DNA of 35,987 nucleotides from Gryganskiella cystojenkinii. Taxonomy: Eukaryota > Mortierellomycota > Mortierellomycetes > Mortierellales > Mortierellaceae. Made by a program: the position numbers and the translations under genes. The stretch covers positions 1-35,987 of the forward strand of contig JAAAIG010000361.1 in NCBI GenBank assembly GCA_015852425.1, in the 5' to 3' direction. Below the pieces are notes generated by a model, which ran no database searches, had not been told where the DNA came from, and saw only the letters and a list, made by a program, of their open reading frames with translations. Within the stretch, counting starts at the first letter, position 1. Every line of letters starts with the position of its first letter. Positions 20,775 through 32,500 of the stretch are shown piece by piece.

Positions 20775-23700
20775 ATGATCGCCACTTCCTCCTCCGCGGC
20801 TGGTGGTCATCAAGAACAGCAACATTCTCCAGCAAACGGCAACAAAAAAACAGGTGTTCATACCGGTGCAAATGTTCAGACCACACTGAGTTCAGCATCC
20901 TGGGGTCATCATCCCTCGCCCTCCACGAAAGTTACTCGTGCTGCAGAGACCACAAAGCTGACGGCTGCATTACCATCATCAACCCCAACATCATCATCAG
21001 AGGCATTTGCTCCGCAGCCTTTGAAAACATCCGAACCCGAGCTTGCAGAGTCTCCGAAGCGTCTGGATGTTATCAATCAAGCTCAAGAATCCGTCATGGG
21101 ACAGCCTTCTCCCGATGTACTCGAAAAGTCCTCTTCGGCTTTATCGTCAGAACAGCCACCGGAGTCAACAATGATGGCAAGCACCTCACCTCAGATTACG
21201 ACAGCTCCAGTCCAGACAGCAAAGAAGAGGAGATCAATGGAGGGATTGGGACCCACGCAGCGGATCTCCGAGAGAGACGAGGATATCGATTACATCAGTA
21301 CAGGTACCTCCGCAGGAAATGGATCAGTGAGATCCTCAAAACGGCGGATCATGCAACCCAGGGCAGCGTCGCTAGGCATTGGCAAGAACAGCGCCTCCGA
21401 CAATAATGACGGAAACAACACAGATACGGCCAGCCTTGGCAGTGTTAACAGCAGCAGCGGCGGGAGTAATGGTCAAAGTAATAAGCGAACCCGACATCCC
21501 AACACAGCGGAACAAGTAAAAAAGACCAAAGTTGAAGACCATAGACTTACACTAGGGCAGACTCATGTACCATCTGCTGGGGGCAAGGGTACTTCGCCAG
21601 GATTGCATGGGTGAGTATCTTGACCGAAAAATCTTTTCGCCTTTTTTTCTTTATTTTTTATTTTGGCCAAGGGGGTGGTGGTTGGGGTGGGGGTGATGAC
21701 GCAGGCGGGAAACCAAAAAAAGTGTTCCAAAAAACTGAATATGCAAGTTTCGCTCGCTCTTTTTTGGCATTTTCGACTAACTTCATTTTATCGTCTTTTT
21801 ATATTTTGTACCTCTCTGTTCTTGGTATGGCTCTCGACTCCTGAAATGTTTAGTGAACGACGACCTCCGATCATCAAGGGAATCGTATCTGTTACAGGGG
21901 ACGAGGACGCACTCAAGGTACCATTATTTCTTTTATGGAGAAGAAAGTTGATATTTTTTTTTCAGATTCTGGGCTCGGGAACTCTGGACTCTGGACCTTA
22001 GACGACACAAAGTATGATAATATCCGACCTGCATCAAACACAAAGAAAAAAAAGCCTCGTGACCAACATCTTAAAATAAGAGCAGATAAGCTGAGGCAGG
22101 TCTAAAAGGCGAAAGAAGCGGCGCAACATCACGGAGGCGGCAGGAAAGGCTGTATTTTGTGTGATCCGAATGGGCGACCATCGTGTGGATATCCCTGGAA
22201 GAGATCATGGGATGAATTCTAAGGAGGGATCAAGGCGGGACGTTGTCGTTGCCGCTTTCAAATAGGAAGCGAGATTTTTTTTCCTTTGAAACAAAGCGTT
22301 TTGGAATACTCACCCGAGGCCTCTTCATTACGTTCTTCTTCCGTCCTTGGCTCTCTTCGTTTTAGAACAACAACGACTATTGCGAGAACTGTCTGGGACT
22401 GGGAGAGTTTATCTGCTGCGACACGTGTCCGAAGGCTTTTCACTTTTCTTGTTGCCACCCACCACTGGATCCCGACAATCTTCCGGACGAGTGGCACTGT
22501 AACGAGTGTCGTGCGCGATTGGTAACGAGACCTGAAAATTGTTTTTTTACCCCTGAGTTTCTGATAACCTCGAGTTCAATTGACTCCTTCTCATACACAT
22601 GGAGTGGAGGAAGGGGTGTAGCCTTGAGTTGTTCTGGAAAGCAAAGGATCACAGGAGAACGATACTTGGAGCCGTATGGAGACAAGATTTGTTGCCTTGT
22701 GACTCCATCGCCTATCATTATTCTTGATCTTGGGCCCAAGGTCAACTTACAGAGCCAAAAGAAGCGGAGAACAGCCCCATACATAACAACTGGAGTCAAA
22801 ATGGACAAGTCAGGCATGACGCTAACAAAAAGCTTCCTTTTGTCCTTTCTTAAATATCGTTTAGTACCCACCGGATCCCGCTCCCAACGGCGTGTTCAAA
22901 CAACTTCTAGACAACCTGAACTGTATGAATCCGCGGTCGTTTGCGTTGCCTGTGGACATGAGGACATACTTTAAGAATGGTAAGTCTAGTTCAAGCGTCT
23001 CCTTTTTCCTTCAATCACCCTCTCGCTTTTGCCATGGAGCTTATAAGATATCAGGACCGATCTTTCTCAGATCGTGGAGAAGCAAGAGGCAGGAGCAGTG
23101 TGTTCGACACGTCAGGATGACCCGACCTACTTAGGCCTTTGGTTTTTTTCTTCTCAACCGCTGCAAATCATCACCATCTTTAATTTTCAACTCCACCAAA
23201 ACCCTTTCTGAACCTTATTCGAAATGCTCTGCTCTGGCCTCCCCCTTGATCTTGTTTCCTATTTTTTTTTTTTTGATTGTCTTTATTGGTTTGTGCCAGT
23301 TGTATCCAAGGCTCTAGATTGGTGTGTTTGTTCTCTCTTACTGACCTTTTGCTTACACTCTTTTCTGTCTTGTTTCGCACACGGCAACCCTCATTTATGA
23401 AAATTTACTCCCCCTTTCCAGTTGAGGCCAGCAGCGATGGGGATTACGTCGACAGCATGGAGTTCAAACCAGAACCCACCACGGCGGCAGCACAAGCGGC
23501 GGCCGCCCTCGCCGCCGCAGAAGAACCGTTTCAGCTTCAGGATTCGAAGACAGGCGAGATTCGGTTATGTTTCCGTTGCGGGAAGAGTGCTTTGAACAAA
23601 AAAATGATGGTCAGTTGTGATCATTGTCCGAATCATTGGCATCTGGATTGTTTGGATCCACCGTTGGCGTCCCCTCCACCGAGTTCTCGTCGATGGATGT

Positions 23701-25389
23701 GTCCCATCCACGTCGCGGCTCACGTCTTGGTAAGTTCATTGACAGGCGGCGTATTTTTTTTTGGAAGAAAAGTAAATTAAAGGAAAGGGGCGAAGGGGCG
23801 AGGGGGTGAGGGGAAGTAATCATTGACGTCATTATTTTGGAAGAGCAATTCCTCCGCCAAAGTTTCGTGTTTGCACTGAGAAATGTTCTAAGCTTCCTTT
23901 GTCGCCATGAAAAAAACTTGAGACGAAGAGAAGAAGAGGGGCGACGCAGCGAGGTTGTTATTTGTGGGTACAACTCGAGACCACAGAAAAGAAAAAAAAA
24001 AGCTGGTCCACCCACACGTTTTTGATCTGATTTCGTCTATGCTGGTGTTATTTATTATTCCAAATAGCCTCGGACAAGGAAAAGAAGAGACGCAGTGCCG
24101 ATCAGGGTATCAGATCCGTATGCACCGAACGATGGTGATATCGAGATTATTGAGGAGCCAGATTCACCACCGCCAGAGCCTGACCAAAAGAGGATCAAAT
24201 CGACTCAATCCACAGTAAAGGCGATCGAGATGATGGACAATAGTGGAGTCGTGTACAGGATCCCAGAGAAGAGCATCAAGTTAAACTTTTTAGAAAAGGT
24301 TTTAAGGTAAGAGAACACAAGCGCTTCTTTCGTTGTCCCTCAATTTTTTTTTTTTTTTTTGGCTCATTGCGTATTTACTTCAATTTTGTATTCAATTACG
24401 TTTCGCCGCTTGCATATGAGGTGACAATTGACTAATGTACGTTGGGTTTGACTGCATACTCGTAGGATTCGGGAATCGACTCCTCAGTCAGCAGAAGAAG
24501 AGACAGAAGAAGAAGCGGAAGAAGAACAGGGAGAGTCAACAGGATCGAACGCCAATATGCTGGACATCCTTGCTGCTGCAGCAATCGTAAGTGCATGCAT
24601 ATTGAAGAAAGAGCGCTCTGTTTATTTTCGTCCGCGTACTTTTTTGTGGATTGTTCATCGCGTCGACAAATTTCGGCCTGGGACCCGACTCTCTGACGAC
24701 AGAAAAAAAAAAAAAAATGTTTTATCTTGAATCGTGCTTTGTTTTTTTTGTGTTTCTTTCGTTGCTGCATCATGACCGCAAAATACCAACAACTACAACA
24801 AACAACAAAATCTCTTTAGGCATGCGATGGTGAGCCTGCATCTGTGGCACAGCAAGACGTACAAGATTCGATCCTCAGTCAACTGACCAGTCCGCAGGAT
24901 CGGGAAGAGTACCTGCATTTCCGAGCGTTTCAACGCGTTCTGAAGGAAAAGGGTCTGGAGGACCAAGTTCGTCGATGGGTGGCAGAACATGATCAATTCC
25001 ACAATATGAGTCATGGTCAGTCCTCAGCCTCAAGACCCTTGTCAAAACAACAACACCAGCATCATAGTCAAAGCCCTTCACCACCTCATTTTCAGCATCA
25101 ACATTCTCAAAATCATCAGCATCATCATCAACAACAACAGCAACAACAAACCGCACACTCAGTCCCTCAAGAGCAAGAGGCTCCTCGGATAACCATCAAA
25201 AAAGAGAAACTGGAAGAGTTGGCGAGACAAGAGTTGCTCCTAGGTCAGCAAGGTCTTTCTAGGCGCCTCTCGTCCGGGAACAATAATAGTCCAGGTCTGG
25301 CAAGACTCGACCAGGAGCAACCATCAGCACCGGTTCAACAACCCAGGGAGACTGCCAAAGATGATACCAGCAAAGCCAAAGCCATTTGA
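20775..25389 (+). CDS. RCO1: RCO1-like double PHD-finger protein (Rpd3S histone deacetylase subunit type)
   Basis: Exons 20775-21610, 21898-21917, 21966-22099, 22366-22521, 22865-22979, 23422-23729, 24068-24306, 24466-24586 and 24820-25389 give 832 residues. The N-terminal third is Ser/Thr-rich and disordered. PHD1 (about 331-382) reads DYCENCLGLGEFICCDTCPK, FHFSC, DEWHCNEC (C4HC3). After it comes the conserved PPDPAPNGVFKQLLDNLNCM ... FALPVDMRTYF. PHD2 (about 455-515) reads LCFRCGKS, VSCDHCPNHWHLDCLDPPL and ends RWMCPIH, so its last ligand is His. An acidic patch, a MLDILAAAAI helix and a Gln/His-rich tail follow. Yeast Rco1 uses its PHDs in Rpd3S, which binds H3K36-methylated nucleosomes; human PHF12 is related. 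The 20-base second exon is the least certain part: it alone carries the frame from exon 1 into exon 3. The ATG at 20775 is the first in frame. Confidence 0.82.
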
Positions 25390-26563
25390 AATCGAGAAAA
25401 ATAAAAATGACCAAAAAAGAAAAATAGAAAAAAGAAAATTGAGAAAGGGGTTGATATCTACAAGAAAAGTTCGACGATATAGAGACAAATCCTTTTACGA
25501 CCCTCTTTGGATAAACAGCGGCAGTGACGAGCTCTCAGTTTTGGAGCGATGAAAGACCTTGCGCAGGAAAGCCAAACCAACTACACAATGGTGGGATGGC
25601 TGAACACGAAAGTGCACAAACAAAAAAAAAAAAAAAAAAAATTGGACAATGATCGACAGAAACCATGTACGAAGCAGAACACATGCCCTTTGGATATCAA
25701 CAAAAAACTGCGCTAGTGTGAAAAGAAAAGAATAATTCAGGGACAGAGTGTACGAGTCATTGTCGGGAGTGTCTCCAAGAGGATTCGGCGAGGGAAACAT
25801 GTTGGGAGAACTGTTCAAACAAGAGAACATACTAATTCTTGTCGGCTCTTTTGATCTGGCAGCAACGGAGATTCCAAATCAAAAAAAGTATGAAGGGGGA
25901 TCGGGGGAAGATGGGTGGGTGCTCTCACATTTTATTTATTTCAACATGAAGATCATGAAATCATGGACCTCGATCCTTCTCTATCTTGCGTGTATTTTTA
26001 AACTTCAGGCACCGGAAGAAAAAACGAAACAGGCATAGGTGTTCCAAGGATGAGAAGAGAGAAAGACGGAAGACTGGGGTCAGGAGGAGATTACCATATG
26101 AAAGACAAAGAAGAGGATGTAAGGAGGAAGGAGGTGGTGATTCGACAATGATTCTTTCTGTAAGAAGTATGAAGAAGGGGTAGGAAAGAGAGGAGTGGAT
26201 TTTTATTTCGGTTGACTTTTTTTGATGAGCTCATGGTGACATTGCAACTCCTGCCTTCTCTCTTCTTGACCAACAAACAGACGCGATTGAACGAACGAGA
26301 AAGTAAAAAAAAAAAAAAGAACAACCCGTTCCCCCCCTTTTCGTTCTTCAACAACTCCATTACTTTTTTTTAATATTTTCTCTTTCCTCATTTCGTTACC
26401 ATTTCCAACTCCACTTCCCCCCCCATGGGTCAACAGCAACAACAAGAGGAGTAAAAAACAAAAAGAAGGAATATTTCCATCCTCTCCAGTTTCCAACAAA
26501 AAAAAAGGAAGAGTCGCGAAAAAAACTTTAATCATCGAATCTCTCGTCGTATTAATCCAATCA
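25390..26563. other. 3' flank of the RCO1-like gene and upstream region of the histidine kinase
   Basis: No supported gene. Poly-A tracts lie at about 25622-25640 and 26306-26319. The frames on both strands are Lys/Arg- or Leu/Ser-rich shadows. CT-rich DNA at 26360-26420 and a purine run before the ATG may be leader. Confidence 0.5.
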
Positions 26564-29500
26564 ATGGCCACGCGCTCAGTGTCCCTGGACCTGGACAGTC
26601 CTTCGCTGTCTGCGCTGTCCCTGGAACAGACGTTGCTAGAGTCTGCTTCACCTTCGTCTGTTTCTTCGTCACTGCCCCATCCTCTGCTGCATGCATCCCT
26701 TGCAGCCGCCTCTTCTTTCTCATTGCCTCCTACATCTCATTCATCCCATCAACGCTCTCTCAGTCAGCCCAGCAGTTACTCCTTTGATCACAACAGACCA
26801 GCGTATCCGCTTCGAGCTCACAACTCTCATTTTTCTCGTAATAATATTCCTCAGCAACCACTCCATCCTCATCTTCCATTGTCCTTTTCTTCTCTTCATT
26901 CGCAGTACTCTCATCCACATCCAACAGAAAAGCAGCAACTGCTGCAACCTGCAACTTCTTGTACCACTACCCGTCAAATTTCTTCTGCGTCTTCTTCTTC
27001 CTCCTCTACTATCCCTTTGCGTTCTCATCCACACCCTTCAACTGTAGTCACCATGAAGCAGCAACAACAACAGCAGCAGCAGCACCCTCAGCAACATCAT
27101 TCCCACAACTTTGACATGGCAAAGTTCCTCGACTTTTCCATCGAGGCCTCGGTCCTGCTCGAGATGCTGCACCAGAACGGACTCATTCACGGTCAACTCT
27201 GTCCGACTTCGTTTCGATGGGAAGAGTCCTCTTCACTAAAGAATTTATCCTCTTCAACAGCAGCTGCAACAGCTTCTTCACCGCCAACATCGTCCTCTTC
27301 TCCAACGTCAGCAATAGCAGCAGCAACAATAACGACAGCTCTGGCCTCTTCCGACCTTGTCACGCCTTTTACTTCCACAAACAGGACAGACTTTCATACC
27401 CACCCAAATCGAAAGGAGAACCATACGAGTCCAAGCCAGTTGACGCTTGACAGGAATGGCACCATTGCCAAAGCAACCGGGAATACCAAGTCGACTGCGA
27501 GCAGCAACAAACAACGTCGACACTCACTCGTTCTGGATTGTACCCATCTCGGTCTTGGCGAAAAGAGTTCCGAACCTGCGGACAGTCCAGCCCGAAAGGG
27601 TCTTCGAGAACATCTTCACCTTCATCAAACCACGACCGTATCTTCATCATCATCAACCATCACGACCACAACAACTACTACAACCTCGACCATCGCCTCT
27701 TCGGCCCCTTCCTCGTCTTCTTCTTCTACTACTGGTAATAATAATGCTGCAGCCTCTTCGACAGCCAATCTCGACTCTTCAGGGAGCAACAACAATAACA
27801 GTGCCACTGGTACTGTATCTGCATCTTCTACCGTCGCCTCAGCCTCCCCCTCCAGCCCTTCGTCCCTCCCATCTTTCTCGGACGCGCATATTGGCGGTAT
27901 CGTTAACAACAACACAACTGCATCAATAACGACCACGGCCACGATGACGACCCCCGCATGCTGCACAGCTGGGTCCCTTGCAGACCCGACCTTATTCTCA
28001 CCCTCGGAAGCGAACTTGCAACCGTACAACACCACGACCAGTCATCATCATGGAAGCACAGTCATCCACGACGCGATCGCTGCGCGTGTTGCCCGTATCA
28101 AACGGTCGCTTTTATCGTCTTCGTCGTCAGCAGCAGCATTGGCAGCAGCGTCGAATGCGGTAACAGGAGGGGCTCAGAGTCCATCATCCACACCGCCAAC
28201 ATCTTCATCATCAACCTTTCCTTCAGGGCAGAACCTGAGTTCTGCAGGTTCATCATCATTACCCGCGTCTCAACCCTTGGTGCTAAAGAAACACTTTCTG
28301 CTTCATGTACCCCAGGTGAGCAAACCAACAGCATAACGTAGTAGGCGACTCGATCATGGAGTTTTGACCCAATGTGGGCGACAGTAGCGGACAGAGAGGA
28401 TGGATGACAAAACGGAGGGATAAAGCGGAGCAATCATCCAACGCCTTGGTCGCTTTGTATTTCTACCAACTCAAAAATCGATAGACAAGGAAAACGGGCG
28501 CGTGCCTTTTGTACAAAGCAAACAGGAAAAACAGCCAGCATGCTTGGCAATCAAGCCCTTTTCGAAACGGGCGGAACAAAAAGAGGAGCTATCAATGCAG
28601 TCATGGAATCAAGAAAAGGAGGCAGGACCGTTGGATGCAGAATATTAAAAAAACAGGGGGGAATGTTATCTCTTCGTTCCTCTTTGTCGATTGCTTTACT
28701 GCGAAAAATCGATGCCAATTAACGACTCTTCCTCTCCTTGTTAACTACCGCTTCATCAGGAGTTGCACTCACCGCCAGGATGTGTTCTTCCAGTCCAGAT
28801 TGACATCTATGCTCTCGGTAAGGCCAAGAAAAGACACAGTTATAGCCCACCACAATTACCCCATGATCTTGGAACTGCGGGCAATTGAGACGTTAAAAAA
28901 ATACAGAAACCAAGGATGCCAAGAGACCATGCAAAAGGAAGCGGGACATTGCTCTCATCGAATCACCCCTTTCAATATTGTTGTTCTAATTGGTGTATTC
29001 AATCCATTCTTCTGTCAATTTTTTTTTAAAATTATTATTCCATGAAAACAGGGGTCATGTTCTATTATCTTCTCACGAGCCATACGACAATGCAACCCGA
29101 GGACCTGATAGTAACTTCACCACCACCTTCGATGAACGAGAAACTGAACTCGATCGCCTCAGGAGACAATAGCAGCAGCAATGGGTCCCCGACTTCAATC
29201 CGAGGAGGAGCACATCTGGCCACGACACCGGCTCGACTTGCTAGTATTATCCAACGGATGGTGGCAAAGGTAACAATCCAAAAGTTGGCTACGCCACTAT
29301 AAATGGTGTTTGGGTTAAAAAAAAAAACCTGTATTTTGACTTCGAAACAACGATCTGTTAGGCTAATTGTCATTTGATTTGATGGAAAACATATTACAAC
29401 TTGTTCAATTTAGAGCTCGAAGGATCGGTTTCTGAGCATGATCCAGGTCCGAAAGGAGTTGATACTAATCCGAGACCAGGAACAAGAGGCGCTCAAGCGG

Positions 29501-32500
29501 GAAGCCGAAGTTAACAACGTAAGCAAACAGAAAAATCAGGGATTTATGCTAGAAGCAACGAAAAAGCCAATAACGTACAAATTATGGAGGGACTTGCTGA
29601 CAACTTTTTCAACTTTTTCTTTTTTCTTTTTTGAATGCACAGACACACTCAAGAATGTCTTCGGAAAATGGGATGGCTATTTATTCTGGAACAAATCCGT
29701 CGTCATCGTCATCACTAGCGACACCTTCGTCCTCATATACCCCAGCTTCGAACATGCCTAGACCTATCTCCCCTGCCAACTCAGCAGTCTCGATCCAATC
29801 CACCAACAGTCAAGACCACGACTCGGGCTCCAGGAGGTCAATCTCGATTACACACCCATCGGAAGGACTCCCCTACGAGGACCGCTCATTTGTCTTGGAA
29901 TCCGTCATGTCCCTCAGCCACATCACAAGTCTCCAGGAGATGTTGCCCGCGATCTCAGAAGCACTGGACAATATCCTTGTAGTCCATCCACCAGAAGAGA
30001 TGGCAATTATTCTCTGGCAAAAGGATGATCATTTACCAAAAGGGGGTACCTGGGCGATTATTGAGAACAAGTATCAACCTGGAACGACTCAATCAGCCTT
30101 GTCATGGACGGATCTTTCGGAACGACGGGATCATATGCCGGTCCTTGTGAGAAAGGCTCTGGATACAAAGGAGCACATCTTTTCGACCGCTGTGGGCAGT
30201 CGATCTCAATTACCGACGATTGCCTGTGTACCAATCATCTTTTCAATACCCTCAACCACGAACATCGCCGTCCCGAACGGATCCAAATCGCCAATCTCTG
30301 GAGCTTCCGCCTCCAACACCTCGGGTTCAGGCTCAACTCTTGTCGGCGCTTTGTACCTGCATCACTTGCATCCAAGGTTCTATTTCACGAAACGGGATCA
30401 GGACATGTTGATTTTGTTTTGTTCTAAACTGGCGAGTTCAATCTTGAACTGTGAAAAGATTTCTGGTCTTGAGAAGCAGCTTTCGTTGGCGACACAGAGG
30501 AACAGGTTTCTGGAGGACACGATTGCGAGGATTCAAAAGAATGAGCACGAGGTCTTTTCGTGGATGGAGGCGTTGCCGTGTTTTGTCTGGGCTGCTGAGC
30601 GGGATGATGTGGCAAGTCGACGGTACCTGTCGAGGTCTTGGTTTGATTACACTGGACTTCCCGGTGACACTAGAACGAGCGATAGATGGGTCAGTGCGAT
30701 GCAGTAAGTGTTGTGCTAGTACTTCAACAAAAATCAACAAAAAAACAGAAAGAGAAACACAAAGGAACATGTGGCTAACTACTTCTACCTTTCCCGGATT
30801 TTTTAGTCCCGACGATGTGGCATCGTTCCAGAAGGAGGTGTCTCAAAGTTACAAGACTGGCGTGTACAAGGATTGCGAGTTCAGGTTGATGCGTTATGAT
30901 GGCGTCTACCGATGGCATCTGTCGAGGGCGATCCCGATTCTGAACCACAGTGGCGCGATTCTCAAGTGGATCGGAGTCTCGATCGATATCGATGATCTAT
31001 ACCTGGCCCAGAAGGCAGAGCTGCACAAGAAGTCCAACTTTTTGGCCAACATGAGTCACGAATTGAGAACGTAAGCGAGCAGAGCCTGATGTTATAGGAG
31101 CAACGGCGACTTTTCTGTTAGAAAGCAAGACTAATTTGTGACCCTTTTTGACCAATCCCTTTGATTAGTCCCTTCTCTGGATTCCATGGAATGTTGACGC
31201 TGCTGGGATACTCACCACTGGACGACGAACAAAAGGAATGTGTCCAGACTGCGAAGGAGAGTTGTGAAAAGTTGCTCATGATCATTGACGATCTCTTGGA
31301 CTTTTCAAAACTCGAGGCTGACAAGGTCACGTTAGAGGCGTCACCATTTGATCTAGAGGAGGTGTTTGAGGAGGTCGAGGAAATCGTGAAACCCCTGGCG
31401 TTCAAAAAGTCTCTGGACTTGCAGTTCTACAAGACCGCAGATGTACCTGATATCCTCATTGGCGATTGCAATCGATTGAAACAGATCCTGCTGAACTTGG
31501 TCGGAAACGCCATCAAGTTTACACACGCTGGTCATGTCCTCGTCGAATGTAAGGTCCTGGATCGGGATTCAGATCTGATCTCGTCCAACACCAACGTTTC
31601 ATCCGAAGGCGATTACAATGGTATTTCCAGCGGTCTGATGGGCGAGGATGACGACGACAAGTTTTATTTCCGAAACGAGAAGAACGGCGGTGGTCAATGT
31701 CAATCCGAGATCCGTCCACCCAACTCAGGTCGATTCTCGTCCCCGGAGCCACTGAGCGAATCCTCGATCAAACTGATGATCTCGGTCACGGACACGGGTA
31801 TTGGCATCAGTCCCGAGGAACAGGCCATGTTATTCTCGCCGTTCTCGCAGGTCGATGGCAGTGCAACCAGGTCTTATGGTGGATCCGGTCTCGGTCTTTC
31901 GATCTGTCTGCAGTTGGTAAAGTTGATGAAGGGTCGTATCGGTTTAACCTCGGATCGCGACAAGGGATCGACGTTTTGGTTTGTGATCCAATGTGAGAAG
32001 AGCACGTTACCCGAGGCGAATACCATGGGGAGTTTCTCATCTGAACCGGATGCAGGAGACTCGACCAAGGAAATCAAGCGGATTACTCGAACGCTTGGAA
32101 CACCCCGCATCTTGATTGCGTCGACCAGTGATACGACCATCAGGACCTTGTTGTCGTTCTTGGCAGATTTTAATACCGAGGTCGCCAACTTGCCCTCGTC
32201 TGCAGTCAGTCGACTCGAAGAATCGGTCGCGAACGGAATTCGGTTCGACTTTGTCTGCTGGGATTTCCCGAAGTATGATCCTCAACATGAGACGATGCTG
32301 GAGCTCAAATCCCGACCAGAGTTAAACAATGTACACTTCGTGTTGTTATATACGCCCGCGACGGATATTATCAAGCGTGCTCAGTCTCTCCAGCATCCTT
32401 CTTCGTCCTCGAGTTCGTCGTCATCTCTGTCCGGTGGCAAGAGGCGCCCAATGCTCAGCCAGTCGATCTCGCTCAGGATTGATAACAGTGGCTCGGTGAT

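Noticed and set aside
21854..21917. Larger second exon for the RCO1-like gene with an open reading frame
   Set aside because: It enters exon 3 in a phase that meets a stop at once, while the 20-base alternative keeps the conserved exon 3 and PHD1 in frame.
27625..28035. 136-codon minus-strand frame within the histidine kinase gene
   Set aside because: Val/Glu/Asp-rich mirror of Ser/Thr/Asn triplet repeats on the coding strand; no start context or domain.
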